Part shown: positions 24,352 to 36,000 of the stretch, in pieces
Numbering within the stretch: position 1 is the first letter of the stretch
How the letters are laid out: each line of letters opens with the position of its first letter
Origin: Mycobacterium simulans
Lineage (GTDB): Bacteria; Actinomycetota; Actinomycetes; Mycobacteriales; Mycobacteriaceae
Length of the DNA stretch: 64,000 nt
Direction of reading: 5' to 3'
Assembly (NCBI RefSeq): GCF_900232995.1
Contig: NZ_OCVX01000004.1
Span: 132,514-196,513 of the forward strand
Notes under the pieces: model-generated
Databases searched by the model: none
Seen by the model: only the letters and a program-made list of their open reading frames with translations
What the model was told of the DNA's origin: nothing
Translations under genes and position numbers: made by a program

Positions 24352-25170
24352 ATGGACGACACGGTGCTGCTCGACGTCTCCGCGGTCCGTGAGATATCTG
24401 ATCAAGTTCTCTCCGTCGCCGATTCGCTTGCCACGAGAGGCAGGCCACTGCGCCTGCCGGTGCCGTCACCGGCCCCCGATCCTTACTCAATGCGGATCGC
24501 TGCCCACCTGACCTACGCACGCTCATCTCTGGGCGTGGCGGCTTGCGACGCCGCCGACGAACTCACGCGCATGGCCGAGATCTTCATCGGGACAGCCCAA
24601 ACCATGACGGCGATTTCGCAGTGGACGTCGGTTGGCATGCTCGGCCTCGTCGCACCGTCGGCCAACCACCCGGTGGACATCAGCCGCCGCCCGGTCCGCG
24701 CCCCATCGACGAGTTGGGCACACGACGACAGCTGGGCACCGCGAACCGCCGACGAGATCCTCAGCTGCGCTGTCATGCTTACGATCGGCGAGAACGACGT
24801 GATACTGCCCGAATTGATGCCGGAAGGGTTCGAAGCGCTCGGAACGCGCCTGTCGGCACTCGGCGAACAACTTCGTGTGGCGTGGCCGGGTGGGGGCCGC
24901 GCCGCCGCTGCGCTCAACAGGTTCGGCTCCTGGCTCGCCACGGACTACGTCAATGCCCTTTGGCACGTCGATAATGCTGCCCGACAATGGAGTTCGGAGT
25001 ACAGATCGGCCCGAGCCCGTGTAGAACCACCCGCGGCCGCCTATGTTGAAGCACGGCGCGCAGCCCTCGACGGCGAAGACCGTAGTGTCGCAAGCGAAGA
25101 CGCAAGAACCGCCCTCGAACAGTACGCCGCTTGGTCGCTCGGCGACTGGCGATTGGCTGACTTCCCGCGG

Positions 25171-25188
<18 letters not shown>
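24352..25188 (+). CDS. Unrecognised helical ESX-locus protein
   Basis: The gene encodes 278 residues, 10 bases after the YbaB-like gene, so probably co-transcribed. The N-terminal 90 residues (LDVSAVREISDQVLSVADSL, then LGVAACDAADELTRMAEIFI) form two predicted helices reminiscent of WXG100/EspC-type ESX proteins. The middle is less structured (SRRPVRAPSTSWAHDDSW). The C-terminal part (about 150-278) is helical again (EALGTRLSALGEQLRVAW; WRLADFPRLGDGP end). No signal peptide or membrane helix is seen. Its 3' end overlaps the convergent ABC ATPase gene by 18 bases, which marks the edge of the ESX-associated block. Confidence 0.55.
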
Positions 25189-26256
<1,068 letters not shown>

Positions 26257-26261
26257 GTGGA

Positions 26262-27116
26262 TTACCCGCCCATCCCGGTTACGGCGATACCACGGACAAA
26301 GGAGCGTTGCGCGACCGCGTAGAGGAGTACCAGCGGCACCAGAATCAGCATCGAGGTCGCCATCAATATCGGCCACCGGGCAACGTATTCGCCCTGCAAT
26401 CGGACCAGCCCAAGAGTCAGCGTCGCCAGGCTGTTGCGCTGGATCATCAGCAGCGGCCACAGAAAGTCGTTCCACACGTTGACCCAGGTGAGCACCGCCA
26501 GCACCATGACCGCGGGCCGCGCGTGCGGCAGCAAGATCCGCCAGTAGATCTGCCACGGCGAACAACCGTCGAGAATCGCGGCTTCCTCAAGATCCCTGGG
26601 CAGAGTGCGAAAGAATTGCCGCATCAGATAGGTGCCGAACGCACTCCCGAATAATCCCGGGACGATCATCGCCCAGGGCGTGTCTACCCACCCCACGACC
26701 CGCATCAATATGAACTGCGGAATGACCGTCACGGTCAGCGGCACCATCAAGGTGCCCAGGTACAGGATGAACAAGGTGTCGCGACCGCGAAACTGTAGTC
26801 GCGCGAAGGCATATCCAGCCAGCGAGCAGAAGAAGACCTGGCCCACCGTAACGCATCCGGCGTACAGCACGGTGTTGAAAAACATTCGCCAGAACGGCAT
26901 CAGGTCGAATACCTGACTGTAGTTCGACCACTGCGGGTGCGACGGTAACAGCTTCGGCTCGCTCACCTCGCCGTCTTTCTTCAACGAGCCCGAAAGCGCC
27001 CACAGGATGGGGAACAATGCGCACCACGCGATCGCGGTCAGCGCGACGTAGAGGGCTATACCCCGCAAGATGCCCCGAAGGATCTTGTACTTGACCATCC
27101 GCTCAGCCGAGCCCAC
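26262..27116 (-). CDS. ABC importer permease, MalG/SugB type (Rv2039c-like)
   Basis: The gene encodes 284 residues from GTG at 27116, or 278 from ATG at 27098 (MVKYKILRGILRGI). Six membrane helices are visible, the first IALYVALTAIAWCALFPILWAL. The EAA loop for contact with the ATPase is EEAAILDGCSPWQIYWRILL, with the conserved Gly. It overlaps the preceding permease by 14 bases. As the second permease of a binding-protein-dependent importer it pairs with the upstream product in the membrane. Confidence 0.9.
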   Translation of the reverse strand: MGSAERMVKYKILRGILRGIALYVALTAIAWCALFPILWALSGSLKKDGEVSEPKLLPSHPQWSNYSQVFDLMPFWRMFFNTVLYAGCVTVGQVFFCSLAGYAFARLQFRGRDTLFILYLGTLMVPLTVTVIPQFILMRVVGWVDTPWAMIVPGLFGSAFGTYLMRQFFRTLPRDLEEAAILDGCSPWQIYWRILLPHARPAVMVLAVLTWVNVWNDFLWPLLMIQRNSLATLTLGLVRLQGEYVARWPILMATSMLILVPLVLLYAVAQRSFVRGIAVTGMGG

Positions 27117-28029
27117 CGGAAGCCTCCCATGATCGCCGCCGGGTGAACCGGAATTGCAGCACGGTCAACGCGAGCAAGATCGCGAACATCACCCACGCCA
27201 GCGCAGACGCGTAACCGAATTCCAAAAAGGAGAAGGCGTTTTGGAAGAGCATGATGCCGAAGACATAGGTTGCGGTCTCTGGTCCACCATTGGAACCGTT
27301 GAGGACGTAGATGAGATCAAAAGCCTGGAACGCGTGGATGATCGAGATGACGACGACGAAGGACATTGCCCCGCGAATCAACGGCACCGTGATGGACACG
27401 AATTGCCGTATCTCGCCGGCGCCATCGATTTTGGCGGCTTCATAGACGGTTTCCGGAATCCCTTGCATCGCGGCCAGCAACACCACCGTGGCGAACGGCA
27501 CACTGCGCCACACGCTGACCAGACAGAGGGAGATCATGGCCCATCCTGGTTCGACCAGCCATGGAATCGGGCCGATCCCGATCCAGCCGAGCATGATGTT
27601 GAGCAGTCCGTTGTCGGTGTTGAAGACGAATTGCCAGACGACGGCCATGACAACTGTTGAGATGGCCAACGGTAAGAAGACAATTGTCCGAAAAATACTG
27701 ATACCTTTGATTTTTCGGTTCAGCAGGCCGGCGACCACAAGGCTGATCAGCACGGTTGGCGCCACGCTTCCGATGGTGAAAACCACCGTGTTGCGCATAG
27801 CGATCAGAAACAGCGGATCAGAAGTGAACAGATTTACGAAGTTATGCAGACCCACGAACTTTGCCGGCGTGAACACGTCCCACCTGTGAAAGCTCATGTA
27901 AAGCGAGAATCCGAGCGGGAAGATCATGAACACCGCGATCGCGGCCAGGTTTGGCGCGACGAACATGCGGCCGGCCCAGGCGCGTCGGCGCGATGGACGG
28001 GCATTTTCGGTAGCCGGGCCCGAAATCAT
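27103..28029 (-). CDS. ABC importer permease, MalF/SugA type (Rv2040c-like)
   Basis: The gene encodes 308 residues. After a basic cytosolic start, the first membrane helix is at about 22-45 (NLAAIAVFMIFPLGFSLYMS). Six helices in all follow the MalF/UgpA pattern. The EAA motif is YEAAKIDGAGEIRQFVSITV. It overlaps both neighbours (4 bases with the lipoprotein gene, 14 with the next permease), so the four genes form one tightly packed operon. H37Rv Rv2040c is about the same length. Confidence 0.9.
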   Translation of the reverse strand: MISGPATENARPSRRRAWAGRMFVAPNLAAIAVFMIFPLGFSLYMSFHRWDVFTPAKFVGLHNFVNLFTSDPLFLIAMRNTVVFTIGSVAPTVLISLVVAGLLNRKIKGISIFRTIVFLPLAISTVVMAVVWQFVFNTDNGLLNIMLGWIGIGPIPWLVEPGWAMISLCLVSVWRSVPFATVVLLAAMQGIPETVYEAAKIDGAGEIRQFVSITVPLIRGAMSFVVVISIIHAFQAFDLIYVLNGSNGGPETATYVFGIMLFQNAFSFLEFGYASALAWVMFAILLALTVLQFRFTRRRSWEASGGLG

Positions 28030-29342
28030 GTGCTCCGCAACACCTCATCGACGGCATGCGACAGCCGAGTCAGCGATGTCGCCGGTTGCGCCCCGCGCAG
28101 CACGGGTCCGAAGCTGCGTTCCATCAGCGCGCTAATTTTTTCCCACGCTGGGGTAATCGGCATGCCTTGGGAAACGGCTGGCCCTTCGGTGAGGACGGCG
28201 AGGTTGTCGAGCCTGCGGTGCACGTCCGCGAATCCGTCCGAAGTGATCGCGGATTGCAGCACCGGCACGAAAAGTCGTGATTCACCTATCATTTGCTGGC
28301 CGACGGGTCCGGTCGCGAACTTCACGAATTCCCATGCCTGCTCCTTACGTTGACTGGTCGACGATATGGCGAGCCCCGTGACGCCGATATCCGAGCAGGC
28401 GGCTTTTCCGTGAGGGCCGATTGGTAGTGGGGCGACGTCGAAGTCGAGCCCGGGAGCCTGATCGAAGGTCTGGTATCGCCAGTGCCCGCCCAGCGCCATC
28501 GCCGCCTTTCCCACGGCGAACAGGTCCGCGGTGGACATCGACTGTTGGTCAGATGTGCTCGGCGCGACGTGGTGCTTGTTAATCAGGTCGGCGTAGAACT
28601 GCGCCGCCTCGACGAACGCGTCATGATCGAAATTGAGGTGAGTAGGGTTCATCCGTGGCGTGGACCAAGGTACGCCGTTGTTCATGGCGAACAACCCGGC
28701 GGTGTAGAACGAGACCCATGCGTTGACGAAACCCCATTGGGTGACCCTGCCCGACGCCTCCCGTTTGGTGAGACCCTTGGCGGTATCCAGGAATTCACCG
28801 AAACTCCAAGGTTGTTTCCAGGTGCTTGGTGGCGGCCGCACTCCCGCCTCGGCGAAAAGCTGCTTGTTGTAATACAGGAACGTTCCGGACCATTGCTCCG
28901 GAAACGAGTACTGACCTCCGTTGTAGGTGAAGGTCTCGTACAACGCGCCAATGCTGTCCGACTTCAGCTGCCCGGCGAAACCCGGATCCCGCGCCAGCAA
29001 GGTGTTGAGATTTAGCAAAACTCCGCGGTCTGCCAGTTCGGCATAAGTCAACTCCCACGTCATCAACACATCGGGACACTTGCCGCCGGCGCAAAACGTT
29101 GCTATCTGTTGCATGACACCCGGTCCTGACAACAGCGCACGCACCTTGATGTCGGGATGGCGGCGCTGAAACTCGTCGACGATGCGAATCCGGGGACGGA
29201 GCTCGTCCGGGTTGGCCGCGAAGAAGAACGTCAGGGCGTCGTCGTCGGAAGCGCAGCCCGCAGCCCACGGTGCTACCGAGGCCGCAGCGATTGCCCCGGT
29301 ACCCCGCAGCAGGCTCCGCCGTCCGAACGGCTTATCAACCAT
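28026..29342 (-). CDS. Extracellular solute-binding lipoprotein of the ABC importer (Rv2041c-like)
   Basis: The gene encodes 438 residues. The N-terminus has a twin-arginine-like RRSLLRG followed by a hydrophobic stretch and a lipobox ending WAAGC (Cys30), so the protein is a Tat-exported or Sec-exported lipoprotein. The body is a family-1 sugar-binding protein (RIRIVDEFQRRHPDIKVRAL; GGQYSFPEQWSGTFLYYNKQ; GKAAMALGGHWRY). It captures substrate outside the membrane and delivers it to the two permeases. It is the first gene of the four-gene operon; the promoter should lie in 29343-29544, where I see no gene. Confidence 0.9.
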   Translation of the reverse strand: MVDKPFGRRSLLRGTGAIAAASVAPWAAGCASDDDALTFFFAANPDELRPRIRIVDEFQRRHPDIKVRALLSGPGVMQQIATFCAGGKCPDVLMTWELTYAELADRGVLLNLNTLLARDPGFAGQLKSDSIGALYETFTYNGGQYSFPEQWSGTFLYYNKQLFAEAGVRPPPSTWKQPWSFGEFLDTAKGLTKREASGRVTQWGFVNAWVSFYTAGLFAMNNGVPWSTPRMNPTHLNFDHDAFVEAAQFYADLINKHHVAPSTSDQQSMSTADLFAVGKAAMALGGHWRYQTFDQAPGLDFDVAPLPIGPHGKAACSDIGVTGLAISSTSQRKEQAWEFVKFATGPVGQQMIGESRLFVPVLQSAITSDGFADVHRRLDNLAVLTEGPAVSQGMPITPAWEKISALMERSFGPVLRGAQPATSLTRLSHAVDEVLRST

Positions 29343-29544
29343 GGCGCTTCCGATCTTGGCCCCTCCCGTCGGCCTCCTCCAGTCGGCTTCGTGACGTCCT
29401 TCTTAGTCGATGCCCCTGTGACGCTGGTGGGATGGCCAATGCGGCGCCCAAATCATCGCTCACGATGTCGGTTGCGTGGCTCACACATCCACTGCTCGAA
29501 TAGCAGCCGGCCAGTCTTGACCTGGCCAGTCAGCGTCCAACCGG

Positions 29545-30344
<800 letters not shown>

Positions 30345-30429
30345 CTGCACCTCCCAACGGGTCAAGATGCCAAAGCGTAGCCGGATCCGGGGCCGTTATC
30401 AGGCGTTCGCGTCATCCCGCGATGCGGCC

Positions 30430-33033
30430 TCAGTGACCCGTTAGCGGAGGGTCGTCTTGGGGGGCTAACTCGAGCACATGAATCTCCCCGGCGGTGCCGT
30501 CCACCTCGATGAGCGCTCCGGACGGCAAGAAGCGTGTGGCCCCCTGGGCGTCGACCACGCAGGGGAATCCGAACTCCCGGGCCACCACGGCGGCGTGTGA
30601 CATGGGGCCGCCGAGTTCGGTTACCACTGCGGCGGCATAGCAGAAGGCGGCGGTGTAGCCGACGTCGGTGACCTCGGCGACCAGAATTTCGCCGGGCTGT
30701 AAATCGTCGATGGTCTCGGGCCGCACGATCCGCACCCGGCCGCGGACCCGCCCGCCGCAGACGCCGACCCCGCGCAGGGTCTCGCCCTCAGCGAGCGCCG
30801 TCGCCGATGTGGTCGACACCTCCCATTTCCCGCTGAACACCGTGGGCGGTACGACGGCGCTCAACCTGTGTTGTTCGGCCCGGCGGCGGGCCACCAGCTT
30901 GGCAACGTCTGCGGGAAGCGCATCGAGTTCGTCGACCAGCAGATAGAAAACATCGTCTGAGGCGTCGAAGACGCCAGCGTCGGTCAACCGGCGCCCGTAC
31001 TCGCGCAGCAAGCTCCGCAGCACCCAGATGGCGCGCACCATTTTGTCGCGACGGACTTCCCGATCGCGCAGTTGGCGTGCCGCCAGCAGCGCAATAGGCT
31101 TGGCCCGCAATGGAATTACGGGGAGGCTCGGCTGCGGCGCTGGCGGTGCATTCAAGGTTTTGGCGACCATGCGGACGAGCAACTCGGGATTGTCGGCGTA
31201 GCTGGTCGACAGCATCTCTACCTCGGCCGGGCCACGGTGCCCGATCAACGAAAGCTCTTGGCGCACCGCGGCGTAAAACTCCGGTGCCGCGACGGCCAGC
31301 TTCTCCAGCCGCGCCCCCGGTTCGGCTAGCAGGCGCAGTACCGTCGGGTCGCGCCGCGCGGCAAGCACCAGCCGCTGCACCGCTTCCACCGATCGCGCGC
31401 TGACCAATTGCGGACCCGCGGCCGGCGCGGTGTCCTTCCCAGTTAACCCGCGCAGCAACACATTGAACGCCGCACACAGCATGAAAGACCCCGAGGCCAG
31501 CAGCCATCCGTGTACGACGTGGTCGCGCGCCAACAGGATCAGGCTCAGCAGCCGCCGGTCGTCCAACTCGGCGAGGTCTTCGCCGGCGAGGCGTTCCAGG
31601 CGATCGACATCGTCTAGGTAGGCGCGGGTGTCGCGGGGCGAGCCCGCGCTGAGGCCGACGAGATTGACGCCGAAAACCCCGATGTTGCGGACGGTCCGCA
31701 ACTGTCTGCGCAACCTACTGGATTCCGACGGCGGACGCTGTTCGCCAAAGATTGGCAGCGATGCCATGCTCGGGCCGAAGAACCCGCTATTGCTGACGAT
31801 CATTGCCGGCTTCGCGAACGGCACGGTTTCGGCCATGAAATGCGCCGAGGTAATGGCCCCGTAGAGCCGGTGGGCGAACACCGCGACGGTGCGCATTGCG
31901 ATCTCCCGCTGCACGATTCCGCCGGGTCGGAGGCGTTCGGCAATGGCAACCCCACCGGCTCGCAGGCCCCGGACGGTGACCGACGCCGACGACGGGGAGA
32001 ACGGGCCGGGCAGGGCTTCGGACAAATTGGTGGCCAGGAACGTCGGGAAACGCGGGTCAATCGGAGTATCGAATTCGCCGTTAACTCCTTCTGGGCCCGC
32101 CAATCTGGGGACCTGGCCGTCCTCGGCCGGGGCGTCGACGGCGGGCAGGTCCGAGACATTGGCCAGGCGCCACGGCAGCGATACCACCCGCTTGCCGAGG
32201 GAAACCCGGCCGCGCACCGCTAGCGCGAAGTCCTCGACAGCTTCCCGCGCGGTCCAGGCCGGTTGGAAACCCCATTCTTCATGCAGCCGTGCGGTTTCCA
32301 GCATCGGCGCGCTCCGCACAAATTCGAGTTCGGCGAATGATGTCAGGCGCCGCAGCGCCGGTGAATTGGTCGGCACGATGGGGCGCCCGAGCAGATCGGC
32401 GATCTGACGAAAGGTGAGCTCGCCTGGGGCCGCGAGATCCACTGTGCCGCTGTTGATTCCGGCGTCAAGGAGCGCGCGGACTATCAATCGGAGCGCATCA
32501 TCGGTATGGACAACCTGCACCGCGCGATCGGCATAACCGTCAGGAAAAACCGGCAGCGCCAACAGTCGGCGCACCCAGTTGTCGACGCTTCGACCGACAA
32601 TGAGTGCGGAACGGATCGCGACCCACTGCAGGTCCGAGGCCGCCAACATCTCCTCGACACGGGCCTTGTGTTGGCCATCGATGGATGTCGGCGCGTAAAC
32701 GTGCGCCGAGCTGGTGAACACGATTCGCTCGGCCTTGGTTTCGGCCATCGCCGCAAGGACATTGCTGGTGCCGTCGACATTCACCTGGTGGCTGATGCGG
32801 TGGTCCGGCCCGGGGTTCCTGGCCCAGGCACAGTGCGCGACCACGTCGGCTCCCGCTATGGCACGCGCGACCGCACCCGCGTCGCGGATATCTGCCGAGA
32901 CGAAATCTGCCGGACTCGGCCAGCTTTCAGGTCGATGACGGGCGATGCCGGCGACCTCGTGGCCTTGGCTGAGCAATCGGACGGCGAGGCCGCGGCCGAG
33001 AACACCGCTGGCCCCCGTAACCGCAACCCTCAC
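30430..33033 (-). CDS. Epimerase/PEP-mobile-domain fusion protein (Rv2047c-like)
   Basis: The gene encodes 867 residues (Rv2047c about 850). Residues 1-290 are an NAD-dependent epimerase/SDR domain: the nucleotide motif GASGVLGRG at 7-15, DVVAHCAWARN, and VFTSSAHVYAPTSIDG. The catalytic YxxxK is not obvious at the usual place. The middle (about 400-720) is a helical region of unknown role. The last 80 residues are a PEP-utilizing mobile domain, with ELGGPMSHAAVVAREFGFPC containing the swivelling His of PEP synthase-like enzymes. No ATP-binding PEP-synthase domain is seen. It is 20 bases downstream of pks12, as in M. tuberculosis, suggesting a link to mycoketide phospholipid synthesis, but its reaction is unknown. 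Confidence 0.85.
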   Translation of the reverse strand: MRVAVTGASGVLGRGLAVRLLSQGHEVAGIARHRPESWPSPADFVSADIRDAGAVARAIAGADVVAHCAWARNPGPDHRISHQVNVDGTSNVLAAMAETKAERIVFTSSAHVYAPTSIDGQHKARVEEMLAASDLQWVAIRSALIVGRSVDNWVRRLLALPVFPDGYADRAVQVVHTDDALRLIVRALLDAGINSGTVDLAAPGELTFRQIADLLGRPIVPTNSPALRRLTSFAELEFVRSAPMLETARLHEEWGFQPAWTAREAVEDFALAVRGRVSLGKRVVSLPWRLANVSDLPAVDAPAEDGQVPRLAGPEGVNGEFDTPIDPRFPTFLATNLSEALPGPFSPSSASVTVRGLRAGGVAIAERLRPGGIVQREIAMRTVAVFAHRLYGAITSAHFMAETVPFAKPAMIVSNSGFFGPSMASLPIFGEQRPPSESSRLRRQLRTVRNIGVFGVNLVGLSAGSPRDTRAYLDDVDRLERLAGEDLAELDDRRLLSLILLARDHVVHGWLLASGSFMLCAAFNVLLRGLTGKDTAPAAGPQLVSARSVEAVQRLVLAARRDPTVLRLLAEPGARLEKLAVAAPEFYAAVRQELSLIGHRGPAEVEMLSTSYADNPELLVRMVAKTLNAPPAPQPSLPVIPLRAKPIALLAARQLRDREVRRDKMVRAIWVLRSLLREYGRRLTDAGVFDASDDVFYLLVDELDALPADVAKLVARRRAEQHRLSAVVPPTVFSGKWEVSTTSATALAEGETLRGVGVCGGRVRGRVRIVRPETIDDLQPGEILVAEVTDVGYTAAFCYAAAVVTELGGPMSHAAVVAREFGFPCVVDAQGATRFLPSGALIEVDGTAGEIHVLELAPQDDPPLTGH

Positions 33034-33053
33034 TGAATGTGCTCGCTCATGCG

Positions 33054-36000
33054 CTACTCGTCGTCGTTCATGAATGCCGCGTTCACCAGGTCGTCGAGGT
33101 CCATGTCCGCGATGTCTTTTTCGGTGGTCTCCGCGGGAGCTGCCGCCGTCTGACCATTGGTGTCGCTTTCATTTGCCAACGCGAGCAATAGATCCAGCAC
33201 TCCCGCCTGCCGCAGGCGCTTGACCGGAATGGACGCCACAACGCGCTGCAGCTCGGCTTCCCCGGGCGCCGCGGCCGGCGCTTCCTGCGGTGACGCGCCG
33301 AGGAGCTCTCGGTGCATGTAGCCGGCGAGCGCGGCCGAGTTCGGGTAGTCGAAGATGAGCGTGGGCGACAGCGCCAGTCCGGTAGCGGATTTAAGCCGGT
33401 TGCGCATTTCGACAGCAGTCAGTGAATCAAAGCCCAACTCCTGGAAGGCCCGATCCGGATCGATCGCTTCGGCGCTGGTGTTGCCCAGCACGGTGGCGAT
33501 GTGCGAGCGGACCAGGTCGAGCAAGACGGCATGCTGCTCGTCTTCGGGAAGACCGTCAAGGCGTTGCAGCAGAGCCGATTTCGACTTCGCGGCGGCGAGC
33601 GAGTCGTCCACCTGGCGCCGGGTCGGCGCGTTGATCAGATCGACGAACATCGGCGGCAGTGTGCCACCGTCAAACTTGACCCGCAACGCGGCGAGATCGA
33701 TATGCGCCGGCACTATGAACGGTTGGCCGACAATCATTGCGGTGTCGAGCAATCCGAGGGCTTCATCGGAGGACATCGCCGTGATGCCGTCCCGGGCGAA
33801 CCGCTTGAAGTCGACGGCCTCCAAAGCCCCGGTCATGGCGCTGGCCTGATCCCACAGTCCCCAGCCCAGCGAGACGGCCGGAAGTCCGTGTGCTTGCCGA
33901 TGTACGGCCAGTGCGTCCAGGAAAGAGTTGGCCGCCGAATAATTGCCCTGTCCCGACGATCCCACCAGCCCGGCCATCGACGAGAACAGCACAAACGCCC
34001 ACAGGTCCAAGTCCCGGGTCAACTCGTGCAGGTTCCACGCCGCGTCGACCTTGGCCCGTAGCGCCACTTCCATCCGCTCGGGCGTCAGCGATGTCACGAC
34101 CGCGTCGTCGAGCGCCCCAGCGGTGTGCAGAACGGCCGAGAGCGGCTGCTGCACGGGGATATCGGCGATGACCTTGGCCAGGGCCGCCCGGTCGGCCGCG
34201 TCGCACGCCACCACCTGCACGTGCGCACCGGCATCACTCAGTTCGGCGACCAGCTCCGCGGCTCCCGGTGCATCCGGCCCGCGGCGACTGATCAAAACCA
34301 GCTGACGTACCCCGTGCCGGGTCACGATGTGGCGCGCCAACGCCGATCCCGCCATGCCCGTGCCGCCGGTGATAAGGACGGTCCCCGTTGCCCAAGCGTC
34401 GGGCATGGTCATGACGACCTTGCCAATGTGGCGTGCCTGACTCAGGTATCGCAATGCCGCGGGCGCCCGTCGCACGTCAAACGTGGTGACCGGCAACGGC
34501 CGCAGCACGTCGTCGCCGAACAGCGCGGCCAGTTCGGCGAGCATCTGCGCAATGCGGTCCGGCCCGGCCTCGAACAGGTCGAAGGCGCGGTAGCGCACAC
34601 CCGCGTGCTGCTCGGCGACCACGACGGCGTCGCGGATGTCGGTCTTGCCCATCTCCAAGAAGGTCCCGCCAGGCGTGGTCAGGCGCAACGAAGCGTCGAC
34701 GAAATCACCGGACAACGAGTCCAACACTATGTCCATCCCAGCCGTGCCGGTCCTGCCGGTGACGGCGCGGAACTTTTCTTCGAACTCGAGGCTACGTGAA
34801 TCGGCGATATGATCATCGTCAAAGCCCATGGCCCGCAGGGTGTCCCACTTGCCTTTGCTGGCGGTGGCGAAGACCTCCAAGCCCCAATGCCGGGCCAGTT
34901 GGACCGCGGCCATTCCCACGCCACCCGCGGCGGCATGCACTAATATCCGCTGCCCTGGCTTCACCGAAGCAAGATCGATCAGGGCGTAGTACGCGGTGGC
35001 GAAGACCACCGACGTGGTGGCGGCGGCGGTATGTGACCAGCCCGCCGGTACCTTGACCAGCAGCCGGTGGTCGGTGGTGGCGATGGTTCCAGTGCCGTGC
35101 GGGAACAGGCCCATGACCCGGTCGCCGACGGCGAAATCGCCACTCTCGCCGGCGCTTTCGATAACCACCCCGGACGCCTCGACACCCATGACGGCGTCCG
35201 GGTCGGGATACAGACCCAGCGCGATCATGACATCGCGGAAGTTGGCGGCAACCGCCGACAAGGCGACCCGAACATGGCCGGGCTGCAGCGGCGCGTCGGC
35301 GTCGGGAATCGGTTCCAACCGCAGGTTCTCGAAGGTGCCCGGGGTACTCATGCCCAACCGCCAGGGACCGTCACTGGGTGGTACCAGGACGCCGCTGACC
35401 GCGCGGCTGCCGTGCACCCGCGCGGTGTACACCTGTCCGCCACGCCACAACACCTGTGGTTCGCCAGCTGCCAAGACCTGGGCTATGGCCGAATCATCAA
35501 GGGCCGCATCGGTGTCGACGAGCACGATGCGGCCGGGGTGCTCGGTCTGCGCCGACCGGACCAGACCCCACACCGCCGCGCCCGCCAGATCGGTGATGTC
35601 TTCGCCGGGCAACCCCATCGCGCCCCGAGTCGACACCACCAACATCCCGGCGCCGTCGCGGGCTAGCCACGACTGCAGTACCTCGAGCACCGAACTCGTG
35701 GCCGCGTAGACCCCGGCGACGACTTCACCGTCGACTGGTTCGGACTCGAACACGACCGTGTCAGCCGACACCGGCTGCTCGTCAACTGACGGTTGCGCCG
35801 ACCAGATCACCTCGAACAGCCGGTCGGGGCCCGACCCCGACACCGCTTTGCGTAATTGCTGATCGGTCACCGGCCGCGCCAGCATCGAGGCCACCGATAG
35901 CACCGGCAGACCTAGCCCATCAGCCAGCTCGACCGACACTGTCGACGGGCCCACCGGCGCGATCCGGGCCCGTACCGTCGAGGCGCCCGCGGCGTGCAGT